The position numbers and the translations under genes are program-made. Positions 10,139 through 20,116 of a stretch of 25,394 nt of DNA are shown here, in pieces (positions within the stretch are counted from its first letter, which is position 1; every line of letters starts with the position of its first letter). Source of the stretch: Elysia marginata (Eukaryota; Mollusca; Gastropoda; Plakobranchidae); assembly GCA_019649035.1 (NCBI GenBank), contig BMAT01002677.1, positions 10,116 through 35,509 of the forward strand. The letters are read 5' to 3'. The notes under the pieces are model-generated. The model did no database searches. It saw nothing but the letters and a program-made list of their open reading frames with translations, and was not told the DNA's origin.

Positions 10139-10616
10139 ATTTAGTGGTGTGACTACAGAGACAGATACTGTTCACGCCCTGATGTTAAAATTTAGACCGG
10201 TGATACGAATGCGCAGGTAAAAAAACTATTTGAATGTAGCGCGCGATTCTGCGCCAAACTTTAATTGGCATAGCAACAGTAACTTTCTTTCCAACAAATT
10301 ATTGCACTTATTTCGTGCACCGACTTTTACCCTTTCTGAATTTTATTAATATACTGTTACCAATTATTTGGTACTATCAAATATATAACTGGTGTAATCA
10401 GGAATGTTCCCAGAGATCTGCAGGTTAAAAATGTTCATAAATATTGTGTCAAAATTAAACAGGCATTTTACATTAACTTTAAACTCCTCCCAATTTCAAT
10501 TTCACTTACCAGTGCCTTTGGCTAGTTATTATTTAAGTTTTATCTTTTTTGTGGCTGATGCTGGTGCTGTTGTTGATTTTTTTTTTTTTTTGCTTCTATA
10601 GTTTTTCTTGTAGTTT
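10139..10616. other. AT-rich non-coding stretch
   Basis: No exon, repeat or RNA gene is supported. A poly-T tract at about 10578-10591 leads into the GTT array. Confidence 0.6.
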
Positions 10617-10669
10617 TTGTTGTTGTTGTTGTTGTAGTTTTTGTTGTTGTTGTTGTTGTTGTTGTTGCA
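10617..10669. repeat. interrupted (GTT)n microsatellite
   Basis: Two GTT runs separated by GTAGTTTTT. The Cys- and Phe-rich open frames across it are microsatellite artefacts. Confidence 0.95.
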
Positions 10670-11064
10670 GTAATCTTATTCTTACTGTTTTCCTACCTTT
10701 CATCTCTCGAAGAAAAATTCAAAAATCTTTCATTAATGGTTTTATTACAGTTCCTAAATTAAACTATGTCTGAGCTTTGAGCCCCAATTTAACTCCTTGA
10801 ATGATTTGGTTTCAGAACCTTGTCCGATATCACATTACGACAGATGGAAGTTTTATTTTCACTGTAAAATAGCATTCTTCACTTATTTTTTAACTTGTAG
10901 TTGTTATTCTCTATTATTGATTTTTTTGTAAGGCTTTCGATAGTAAGATTTGCATAATGTGGTCACCGGCAATTAAAGAAACAAATCGGATGGAGAAACT
11001 ATAATATTATAAAACTCTCCTAAGGGCAGGAAATTTGTTTATTAAGTATGTGTCTTATACTCAC

Positions 11065-11705
11065 CAATTCTGCTCTGCTGAAAAGCTCTGTTCTTTCTGT
11101 AGGATCTCGTACAACAACTAAAACGGAATGCTTAGACGTTGATGAAGATTCCGTAACTGTCACCGCCTCAGATGTCCAAGAGTGCTGCGCTTCTTTGTAG
11201 CTTTTACTGTCAGAATCAGTGGACACTACTGAAATAGACTTTGCTTCATGAATCAGTTTTTCCTCAAACGTCCCATATTGAGACGAGCTCCTTCTTTTGA
11301 GTGACGGCATCGACTTGGCCTCATGATGATCAGCTCCTTCGAAGAACTTGTCTGTGTTACCGATAGTTTGGCCATCTTGAAATCTTTCTTCTGCAGCTGG
11401 GTTTGGTTCCTTTTTTGCAAAGTCCGGTGGTTGTGAAGTTATTTTCGGTAGTTGGATGCTTTGCGCCTGTGCCTGTGCGGTTCTATCGATGACCTCGATC
11501 AAGTTACAGCTTGCGTCTCCTTGAATAGATACCTCAGAGTCAGACTCGGAAGAAGGGAGGTGGCCATCGGGTCCATCCTCGGTGACTTTTAACACACGTG
11601 GGGCTTGATCCGTGGCAATCTGTACAGTTTTAAAAGATGGAGGCAAAAAGATCCACATCGTGATATGGTGATGATACTCTATTAATTTCGATTGTTCATA
11701 ATTTA
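11065..11705 (-). CDS. long exon encoding a Ser/Thr-rich, probably disordered protein segment
   Basis: The minus frame is open across the whole exon. The 5' border is CCTTATTTCAACAG|TA at 11706, which gives phase 1. The 3' border is GAATTG|GTGAGTAT, a strong donor, with the last coding base at 11065 in phase 0. If unspliced, the frame stops at 11020. The first internal ATG is at 11658. The start reads NYEQSKLIEYHHH, then WIFLPPSFKTV. About 170 residues of acidic and Ser-rich sequence follow: SSESDSEVS, AQAQAQS, MPSLKRRSSSQYGTFEEK (a basic patch before serines, like a kinase site), and SVVSTDSDSKS. The end is RDPTERTELFSRAEL. There is no signal peptide, helix bundle or recognised domain. The composition suggests a cytoplasmic regulatory region. 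The phase would permit joining to the exon at 5533, but the 5.5-kb gap makes that speculative. Confidence 0.62.
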
Positions 11706-13218
11706 CTGTTGAAATAAGGTTTAGGCCAATCGAATTAGCTTTTGCACTTCAATGTCTTCCCTAGCCAAAAGAATTAATTGTTTTAATATAAAAAGAAACT
11801 GCTAAGAAAACAAAGCAACCCATTGTAATGAGAAGCTTGGCATATTCTTAACTTTAGGTACATCAATGTCCATTGAACCTCCGAAGGTGCCCATACAGAG
11901 GAGCGGGCATTGCACGTTATATAATAAAAATAGTCACAGTTGATTTGGGTCTTCGATATTCCGTTAACCTTTTAAGAAATAGATCTGCTCAGTGTTTGTA
12001 TTTTTTTTGTCAGCAAGAAGAAGCAAAAAAAAAAAACCTTCACGAACAATGCATAAAAAGCTTGTTTAATCACAATGCTGTTTCTTTAAAATAAAAGTGT
12101 TAAGGTCGATCCATGATATTAATAAGTGTAAAAATTCGTTATTTAATTTCGTTTGCACCATTTAATTTGCTACAGAAACGATAAATGTATAATAAACAAA
12201 AACTGAAATAAAAAAAGAGATATGCTCCTTGAAGAAAAGCGCGTTGATCCTTCGTAGCTATACCAGTGCAAGAGACTGATACATAGGAAAGTCGTAGGCC
12301 TATGGCTAAAATCGTCGCGACTAGATATATCTAGTCTTATTTTTTTTTTAGTGTAGTCGCTACTCATGGACAATTTTTGACTAAGAGTGACTACGTCAAA
12401 AAATATGCGAAAATTCCCGGAAGCCAAATTGACACCCTAGAGAAAAAGTAGATAAAGTAAATATGAAAGTCCATTAAACTTTTTTTTCTATACACGGCAT
12501 GGCAAGTGGGGAGTCTCTAATTTCCCATAAAAATCTTAAAGTTTCTTTAAATTATAAAAATTTAATGAAAATCCTCAAAGCATTATAAGCTTCTATAAAA
12601 TATACTAATTTGACCTGAAATCTTCTTATGTTGGCTTTAAGTTTAGCAAGGTTAAAATCCTTTATTATATGAAAGAAAGAGAGTTAGAATCTAAGCCCAA
12701 TTCCTACTCCTTAGTCCAACCCCAGGTAGCGCGTAAATTTAGGCAGAAATTTTAGACTAGAAAAAGTCCATGAATACGTGTTTAGGCTCCGGCTCAATTT
12801 TGTCTATTATTTTGGTGTAAGTCAAGCTACGTCCTCTACATGAATTACTCTCCAACTTTTTGTTAATAGTTCAGTTGTCTAGTTTTCCAAACTATTTTTC
12901 AGAGTATTATACAGGAATAGAGATGAAATCATTTTGATGAGCCGGGGGCCCGTTGATGGACTTGGTCCCGATCCCCACAGACTTGTGGATATAAAAAAAA
13001 ACTGGCTTGAGAGGTACTCGTAAATCCATGCAGAATTTGTATTGTGCAGTACCTATAGGATTTTTTCATTTTATATCAAATTCTCGAACGAAAATTTTCC
13101 TTAAAAGGGAAAACTTTCATTATTTTTTTTTCTTTTTGGCAAAACTGCAATGAAAATAAAAAAGAAAACAAATGGAACAAACAAATTTTCAAAAGGACTG
13201 ACCACCCCACGCACTTAC
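11706..13218. other. AT-rich stretch, probably intron
   Basis: No exon was seen. It contains a perfect 18-bp palindrome GACTAGATATATCTAGTC at 12319-12336, followed by GTAGTCGC/GTGACTAC motifs to about 12397 that repeat the same theme. It also has one TAGGCCTA motif near 12295. Confidence 0.55.
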
Positions 13219-13243
13219 ATCCTTTGCTGTGCCAAATCAGCAT
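13219..13243 (-). CDS. possible 5' coding exon upstream of the 11065-11705 exon
   Basis: On the minus strand, AAAGGAT|GTAAGTGCG is a strong donor (intron starts at 13218). Reading back in the phase demanded by the exon at 11705 gives an open frame with an ATG at 13243 (MLIWHSKG plus one base). There is an in-frame TAA just upstream. The start context is poor, and a 25-nt coding piece is weak evidence by itself. The phase match and the donor are the only support. Confidence 0.25.
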
Positions 13244-13595
13244 GCAACATCTTTATCCGCCTCGACAAAAAGCATTAACTAAACTAAAATCAAATTGTGC
13301 CTTTTCCCCATTTCTTCACCTTGCCTTGTGTATCCAACATATTTACAGGTGATAATTTTCTATAACCACGATTTCAATTTGATTTGTTTTGTCTCCTAAT
13401 TTTTTAGCAAAATATTGAGACTTATAGAAAAAAATTAACAGACCTTTAAAAAGACACAAACCAGATATCCAGGAACTTGAAATAAGAGATCATGCGATTT
13501 CTTTTTTACATAAACAAACCTGAAAGTTTAGAATATCCTACCTAAATTTGCATAGTCTAAATATCATTTTAACCTGCCCTTTCAAATCAATTTTT

Positions 13596-14441
13596 NNNNN
13601 NNNNNNNNNNNNNNNNNNNNNNNNNNNNNNNNNNNNNNNNNNNNNNNNNNNNNNNNNNNNNNNNNNNNNNNNNNNNNNNNNNNNNNNNNNNNNNNNNNNN
13701 NNNNNNNNNNNNNNNNNNNNNNNNNNNNNNNNNNNNNNNNNNNNNNNNNNNNNNNNNNNNNNNNNNNNNNNNNNNNNNNNNNNNNNNNNNNNNNNNNNNN
13801 NNNNNNNNNNNNNNNNNNNNNNNNNNNNNNNNNNNNNNNNNNNNNNNNNNNNNNNNNNNNNNNNNNNNNNNNNNNNNNNNNNNNNNNNNNNNNNNNNNNN
13901 NNNNNNNNNNNNNNNNNNNNNNNNNNNNNNNNNNNNNNNNNNNNNNNNNNNNNNNNNNNNNNNNNNNNNNNNNNNNNNNNNNNNNNNNNNNNNNNNNNNN
14001 NNNNNNNNNNNNNNNNNNNNNNNNNNNNNNNNNNNNNNNNNNNNNNNNNNNNNNNNNNNNNNNNNNNNNNNNNNNNNNNNNNNNNNNNNNNNNNNNNNNN
14101 NNNNNNNNNNNNNNNNNNNNNNNNNNNNNNNNNNNNNNNNNNNNNNNNNNNNNNNNNNNNNNNNNNNNNNNNNNNNNNNNNNNNNNNNNNNNNNNNNNNN
14201 NNNNNNNNNNNNNNNNNNNNNNNNNNNNNNNNNNNNNNNNNNNNNNNNNNNNNNNNNNNNNNNNNNNNNNNNNNNNNNNNNNNNNNNNNNNNNNNNNNNN
14301 NNNNNNNNNNNNNNNNNNNNNNNNNNNNNNNNNNNNNNNNNNNNNNNNNNNNNNNNNNNNNNNNNNNNNNNNNNNNNNNNNNNNNNNNNNNNNNNNNNNN
14401 NNNNNNNNNNNNNNNNNNNNNNNNNNNNNNNNNNNNNNNNN
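13596..14441. other. assembly gap (846 N)
   Basis: Unsequenced. Any open frame across it is meaningless. It lies upstream of the putative 5' exon at 13219-13243 on the minus strand, so a promoter or further exons could be hidden here. Confidence 1.
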
Positions 14442-14594
14442 CAAGAGCGTCGACAAATGGCTTTACCATTCCTCTGTTCCATAATGTCACTGATGATTAT
14501 CTACCATGATCAGTTGCATTTATAGAGACAAAATCATTAAATTATAAATCATTGAATTCTTATTGCACTGTTTTTATCCACAATAGCTCACATT

Positions 14595-14683
14595 TGTCCA
14601 CATGGACAAACTGCTCAACCCCCCCCCCACTCTTGTGGACAGGGTGTGGACATATTGCAACCCCCCCCCCCTGGCTGTCCACA
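14595..14683. repeat. two adjacent stem-loops holding C-tracts
   Basis: TGTCCACA (14595-14602) pairs with TGTGGACA (14634-14641), enclosing a run of ten Cs (14619-14628). TGTGGACA (14645-14652) pairs with TGTCCACA (14676-14683), enclosing eleven Cs (14661-14671). The two 8-bp stems are complete, mirror-ordered and 3 bases apart. No coding frame or transposon end is evident. Confidence 0.7.
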
Positions 14684-17347
14684 TGGTTTGTGAAGTTCTT
14701 ATGAAGTGGTCCGACTTTTCTTGAGGTGAGGTTTTGGGGGGTAGGCGGTAGATCTAGTTTTATTTGCTTAGGTCGCTAAAAAAATTAGTTATCATCCATT
14801 CGGATCAAAATTATTTTTAGTTTAACAGGTGAAACGAGTGAAAAATTAATTATCGTTACCTGAAACTAAGAGTAAGGACGTGGTTGTTGTTTTTACTCAT
14901 CTCAAACAAGTGGGTTTTTTTTTTTCAAAATAAAGGGAAAGTGAAGCTTTTAAGCCATATCAGATACCAATCGAGCACTGTCATAACTATATAAATATAG
15001 CCGAGATGTTGAAATTAGAAGTATAAATAGCTTTTGAAGCCTAGTGGTGGGTCAGTTGACCTGAGCTGTTAAGTTTGCACGCCGTTAAAGATAGGATAGA
15101 GATCAATTTTATTTAAAAATATATTTAAGCTATCTTTCACACGTCAAAGTGTTATCCTGCATTGCGGTGGTGACACATACAAGCCATTCTGTGGATAATG
15201 GAAACGCACCAAGGTGACTTACGTTGATTACTCTCTCTTTAACTTGTAAAGCCTTTATATTTCACAACGCTATTATGGTTTCCGTCATTATCATATTTCA
15301 AATAAACATTAACTGACAAAACACAACATATCGCACGTTCCAGGCGCTTGATGTGGAAAGATAGATACATTATATCTACGGCGGTATAGTCTACCATTGT
15401 ATTCAAATACATGTAATACTGTTTTTGCAGATAACAGTTTAAAATTATCACTTGTCATGACAGTCCTCTTTCCTACGATTTCTGATCTTTGTCCTCGTTC
15501 TCTTAATCTCTTTATCTCTGAGTCTGGCGTCTCTTTCACCTTTTCTATTCGTATTCATTTCGCAACTTTATAATACACTATTTTTATCTCTCCCGCTTTC
15601 TTTTTTCTCCTCTGTACTGAGCCTGTCTTTTTCGCGCTCTGGTGGCATCATTACATCTATTTATAATTTAGTTGTCTGTTTAAGTGTTTATGCTTTTGTT
15701 TCTCGCTTACTCTCTCTCTAACCATTATGCCTTCTTTTTTATTTTCATTGTTTTTGTCTTCGTCAAAGTTTTCGTGGCCGCTATTGTTCTTTTCTTTTTC
15801 CCTTTCTTCATCCTCATCCTCCTTAAATTTCTCCCCTGCCTTTTCACCATCAACCTTTCTTCTCCTTAACCTTATTTTTTTGTTCACTTGTCTTTGCCGA
15901 AACTAAAAATCAAATTTATGTTAAAAATGAGACACAATTGTGACTATTAGCTTACCTCTTTTGTCTGTGATGTCCCTTCGCAGTCCATTTAATGTATCTC
16001 AGTCTCACACAAGATATCAACACGAGTCATTTAAAACAGGTTCGTTGAAGGATCGTCTTTTGCTTAATAATCAGTTAGCACATCCTTTTGTCCTTCCTGG
16101 GCTTGGCCCATACGATAATTTGCTTTTATTGTCCCGTTTAGATTAGTATCTTTTAGAAATTCATCTGCTGTAAAATGATGAACTATCGAGACTTATTTAG
16201 TGTATAACTTGTAAAAACACGTCTTGTCATCTTTATAAAATTCGATTTTATTTTCGAGTTTACTATTATGTTGAGAACTAAATGTAGGCCTATATTGAGT
16301 TTGAAACCTCAGAGTATAGCCTACAAGTGAGCTATAAACTAAGTTACCGGTATTTAAATGTCTCAGACTCAAGTTTTATTGTCCCGCAGTGACTTTCAAT
16401 AGAAGACTTTTAAAAAGCCTGTTAGCAAAAAAAAATTTTTTTAAACCTGGAATAAAAAAGAAGGTATACTTGCTTAACCTACAAAAGTAAGTAAGCGTCA
16501 ACACCAAACGCAAATGTTAACCAGTTAGTTTTGATGCAAAACCGTATGAAGAGCTATTGAACATTTTCCTTTTATAAAAAGAAGGGTTTTTTTTTTGTAA
16601 AAAAAATAACCTATAATTTCCGTTCCTGTTCAACAGCTAAATATCACGTGGTTTAATGTAGACCACTTCGTATCAACTTACAAAAATCTGTGGTTCCTTG
16701 TTAGAAGCCCGTCACTGACTTAATGGCAGGACACAATTATTTTTATTTTAATTTCAATTTATCCATGGACGAATTCGCCGAACTATCTGTAAGACTGTGT
16801 ATAACGATATAGAATTTAAATACAAATAAGCGAGGTCTAAAGTCAGTCTGAGGCTAAAAATATCGCAACACTTGACTAATACTTAGTTAAAATTATTATA
16901 CTTGTCTAGTCACTATTATGTTTTTAATCCAAACATATGCGAATGCTGTTTTCTTACTGTGTCGTTGAAAAACTATTGATTAGTTCATTAGTGATTTAAA
17001 TACAGTGTTTAAAAGGTGTATGGCTACCGCGAGGTCAAATGCTTTACAATTGCGCTGGTACTACATAAAATAATTATTATCTATATTTTTGTGCACTAAT
17101 TTATAATGTTGGCGTTATCAGCCAGTGAGTAGTTTTATCAGCCATTCTTATCTATAAGTTCTTGACATTACCAAAAATGTTAATCTTTTTTGTAACCTCA
17201 TTAGTCAAAGAAAGTACGTTTTATAGTAAATTGCGCACTGTTGTGTTTTTTAGATTAGTTTATAATCACGCTTAGATTTACTACATAGATTGAACAGTCG
17301 ACATAACGAGAGATCAAAACTAAGTCGACTTCTTCAAGTAGACATCG
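14684..17347. other. non-coding stretch, with a pyrimidine-rich block
   Basis: No exon is supported. The block at about 15440-15870 is strongly pyrimidine-biased on the plus strand and explains the Lys/Glu-rich antisense frame. A hairpin TGTAGGCCTATA/TATAGCCTACA lies at 16283-16325. The remainder is AT-rich. Confidence 0.6.
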
Positions 17348-17353
17348 TTTATT
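17348..17353 (-). terminator. AATAAA poly(A) signal (candidate)
   Basis: The plus-strand TTTATT at 17348-17353 reads AATAAA on the minus strand, about 130 bases beyond the stop codon at 17484. Its position fits a short 3' UTR for the minus-strand candidate gene. The hexamer is common by chance in AT-rich DNA. Confidence 0.4.
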
Positions 17354-17483
17354 TCGTAATCATCAACAGTAGCCAGGGACTGAGTGGAGATTACAATTGC
17401 CAGTTTGGCTGGACAGCACAAAACATCCACAAAACCTGTCCGAACTACTTGAGGTAGCAGGTCGACAAACGATCAAAGGTTAA

Positions 17484-17898
17484 TCATCTGGCTTTAAAGA
17501 GCGCCGTGGGTTTCTCGGGCCGTAACGAAGTCCTCGACTGGAAAAAGCCTGCACAGACAGTCTGGGGGGGAACAGGTGGTTGATCCGCAGGCACTGGTGT
17601 CTCTCCAGGGTTTTCATTCTGGTCAGCTCCATACAGGGGACGGAGCTGCTCGACCTTCTGCTTCCACACAGGTCCTCTTAGAAGCTCTCTCACTAAAGAA
17701 TGACGGGTCCGCAGCCAATAGACACAACGGCTGGAACCCAACGTGGATTCTCATTGTTCTTCGGATCAAAAAAGTCGCATACGCTGAGGTACGTACACTG
17801 TAGTCAAAGAGTGTTTTGGCTGTTGTTGCTAGCAGGATGGTAAAGTGCACCTGCAAGAAGAGTAATGCCATGTTCACGGCACCATGACTGGCATTCAT
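17484..17898 (-). CDS. candidate small secreted-protein gene, exon structure unresolved
   Basis: This region is near 50% GC, unlike its flanks, and two minus-strand frames overlap. The upstream one starts with an ATG at 17898 and encodes a signal-peptide-like N-terminus (NMALLFLQVHFTILLATTA), then TLFDYSV. The downstream one ends at TGA 17484 and encodes VREL, GPVWKQKVEQLRPLYG, a Pro-rich stretch (PVPADQPPVPPQT) and a basic end, PTALFKAR. A donor C|GTACCT (after 17793) and an acceptor CGTCATTCTTTAG (terminal exon from about 17694) would join them in frame through an intron of about 100 nt. A different acceptor, CTCTTCTTGCAG at 17851, would make the signal-like piece an internal exon instead. 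A poly(A) hexamer follows. It could encode a peptide precursor or short secreted protein. It could equally be decayed repeat sequence, since it adjoins a transposon cluster. Confidence 0.35.
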
Positions 17899-18454
17899 AG
17901 TGGCGTGGATGGTTGGTTATTTGGAATAGACATCATGAAAGCTCAGGTCACGAAGTAATTTTGTATGGCCTAACGCTGAAAGCTTCAGGAACCATTACTT
18001 TGACCACTTTGCGCGTTTTCTTTTTGGAGCATCGTATCATTTTCCACCGCAAGGGCAATATTCATGGCCAATATTTGTGGGTGGTTTTCCCAGCGCTTCA
18101 CTACCGGTTTGTGAGTGGGAAATATGATATAGGCCTTCTTATGCAATAGGCTCTTTTTAGCCAATCAATTAGCTTGCTATCATGATGAGTTGAATTAACT
18201 ATGGGAAGGATCGGGCAAAGCTAAAACGTTTATCTCATCATCCATCACTGGTGACAGAAGTCGAATCTTACTATCGTTTTGGACCTGCTATTGGTCCGGT
18301 TACCGCAAGGTGTCAAGAATTTCGCTCACAGGTCCATGTTTTGCCACTCAATATATGCCGCCTCGTCTTGAGGGAGCAAGAATCGGCGATGGTAGTTGCC
18401 GAAACAAGGCGCGCGGAATCAGAGAATGTTTTTGTCCTCTGTGGTAACACAGCT
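17899..18454. other. unassigned sequence between candidate gene and LINE relic
   Basis: Moderate GC content with short frames open on both strands (for example minus-strand CSKKKTRKVVKVM near 18020). None exceeds what a decayed repeat would give. The part next to 18454 may be LINE 3' sequence. The plus-strand frame at 18251-18583 overlaps the LINE antisense and is rejected. Confidence 0.5.
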
Positions 18455-18890
18455 TTAGTGCCGTGGCGTATCCCAGTTCTCTGTCTGCGACGCTTCGGCA
18501 GCTCTCTCTATCTTTACCGTCATTTCATGCCACTGCCTTCGATCTGGTGCGAGTGCAGCGATCTTATCCAGCTCATCAGATGAATGGAGTCTGATTTCAT
18601 GGTCAATCAGTGCGAGGTCTCTGTTGAGGACTGTTGGAAGTGTTGTTCTTGGTCTTCCCCTGTGTTTTTGCCACATTGAATGAAATATGCACGAGTTGCT
18701 TTGTTAGCGGGAATGTCTCTGTGTCTCCGTAAGATATGTCCAAATAATTTCCAGCGAGATTCAAGTATTTGCAGTGATAGTGGTTTTTCTTGACATTTTT
18801 TTGTAGAGTGACTTATTTGAGATTTTGACCGGGAATTTTATGTTCAGGATCTTTTTCAATTGTTTTCGATGAAATGCTAACACAGGACAC
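18455..18890 (-). mobile_element. non-LTR retrotransposon (LINE) relic, C-terminal part of ORF2
   Basis: Three minus-strand frames each carry successive pieces of the region C-terminal to the LINE reverse transcriptase. At 18883-18797: LAFHRKQLKKIL followed by KISNKSLY. At about 18790-18680: CQEKPLSLQ, then RWKLFGHILRRH and IPANKA. At 18676-18455: RGRPRTTLPTVLNRDL, then APDRRQWHEM and a stop. The order AFHR-QL, W-FGH-LR, RGRPR-T, DR-W is typical of many animal LINEs. Two frameshifts (near 18797 and 18680) make it non-functional. The endonuclease and catalytic reverse transcriptase are absent. The clade cannot be assigned from this portion. It abuts the DIRS relic that runs in the opposite direction. 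Confidence 0.85.
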
Positions 18891-19313
18891 AACAACTCTT
18901 AGCATGATCAAAGGCATAAATTAGAATTTGAAGATTTAGCTCCACTCGAACGTCTCTCCTACGGCCTATTCATTTTTCACAGACAGCACTTATAGATCAA
19001 GAAATTGACTCTTTTCGTAATCGGGGGATTATCTCAAAATGTGCACCTATTGAAGGAGAAGTTTTATCTAAGATGTTTTACAAATGTCCCAAAAAATCCG
19101 GGTAGATGAGAATTACCTTGGACGTTTCCTGACTTAACACTATCTTAAAAATCAAGTATTTTAAATGTAAAACTATTTACAGCACCACCGACTTCAATAC
19201 CCAGGTAGGAGTAATAGATTCGGTTGGTCTATCAGACGCTTATTATAGTAGTAGAAAGTATCTACGTTTTATCTGGCGTAAGGAGCTGCTAGAATGTAAC
19301 TGTCTTGCCTAGT

Positions 19314-19652
19314 TAAGTAGCATTTTTCGCATCTCAAATTCAGACCAAGGGCGCTAACTCGTACAAATGTAAAAATATTCACCCAGAATTTTGAATGCGA
19401 GTTGATATGCATGAGGTCATGTTTTTTGCTTCTGTGTAATATGTCGAAATATCAATATATTACCAGCAAAAAAAAAGTTACATATGGTTATCGCCAGTTT
19501 GACCTTTATTGACCTGTGAATGGCCTTTCTCTCTGCTATCTTTGATTTGTTTTTTTTCTTTTGTTTTTTTTTTTACATTCCGAGTAAGCTGCAATTTGCA
19601 TACACGTCCGAACACGATGAAACAAAAACAAGTCTCTCGCAATTTTTAAAGG

Positions 19653-19716
<64 letters not shown>

Positions 19717-19726
19717 TGGACTATAG
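19314..19726. mobile_element. insertion of about 0.4 kb ending in (TTA)n, inside the DIRS RT
   Basis: The DIRS RT reading breaks after CLA near 19313 and resumes with the next expected block (GL-LSPA) at about 19727. The bases between are therefore extra. They contain no coding frame. They hold an imperfect inverted repeat (CGCATCTCAAATTC near 19328 against GAATTTTGAATGCG near 19388) and end in the TTA array. A 3' microsatellite tail is usual for some LINEs and SINEs, but I see no Pol III boxes or LINE motifs. Target duplications are not clear and the borders are approximate. Confidence 0.6.
19657..19715. repeat. (TTA)n microsatellite
   Basis: About 20 uninterrupted TTA/ATT units. It is the right end of the insertion in the DIRS relic. 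The poly-Ile open frame across it is an artefact. Confidence 0.97.
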
Positions 19727-19923
19727 AGATTATCTCCAGCAGCCCCACACTATTTCACACTTTTCAAAAAATGCCCTTTATCTGCTCTTAGGCGACAGAG
19801 TCATAATTATGATCAGTGGATATATTGATGACATGTTTCTAGTGGGAAACACCGTTGAACAGTGTAAAGTCCGTGTTAGAGAAACATGTGAATCTTTAAC
19901 TAAGCTCGGTTTTCCTATCAATA

Positions 19924-20116
19924 GAGACCTTTAGCACACGCACCGTGTCTCACTGCGCGTACGTGAAAATCGGGAAAGCAGATTGAGAAACTATAAAAAT
20001 AATGAAACCAGTTTCTAAAAATAGATCCACAGACGTTCTATTTTTAGAAACTCTCAATCTACTTTCCCGATTTTCACGTACGCGTATTGAGACACGGTGC
20101 GTGTGCTAAAGGTCTC
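19924..20116. mobile_element. 193-bp near-palindromic MITE with TA flanks, nested in the DIRS RT
   Basis: The left arm GAGACCTTTAGCACACGCAC... (from 19924) and the right arm ...GTGCGTGTGCTAAAGGTCTC (to 20116) are inverted copies over about 66 bp with three mismatches. The arms continue into GTTTCTAAAAATAGA/TCTATTTTTAGAAAC. The left arm carries about 22 extra bases (AACTATAAAAATAATGAAACCA) just before that last motif; these look like a degenerate partial duplication of it. TA lies directly outside both ends (19922-19923 and 20117-20118), compatible with a Tc1/mariner-type target duplication. There is no coding capacity. It interrupts the DIRS reading exactly between the LGFPIN block and the next conserved block. 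Confidence 0.87.

Noticed and set aside
13538..14525. Long open frames across 13596-14441
   Set aside because: They are made of N bases.
15657..15887. Lys/Glu-rich minus-strand frame and its Phe/Leu-rich plus-strand partner
   Set aside because: Both follow from a pyrimidine-rich strand bias; no domain, splice signal or start context.
18251..18583. 110-codon plus-strand frame
   Set aside because: Overlaps the LINE relic in antisense and has no recognisable content.
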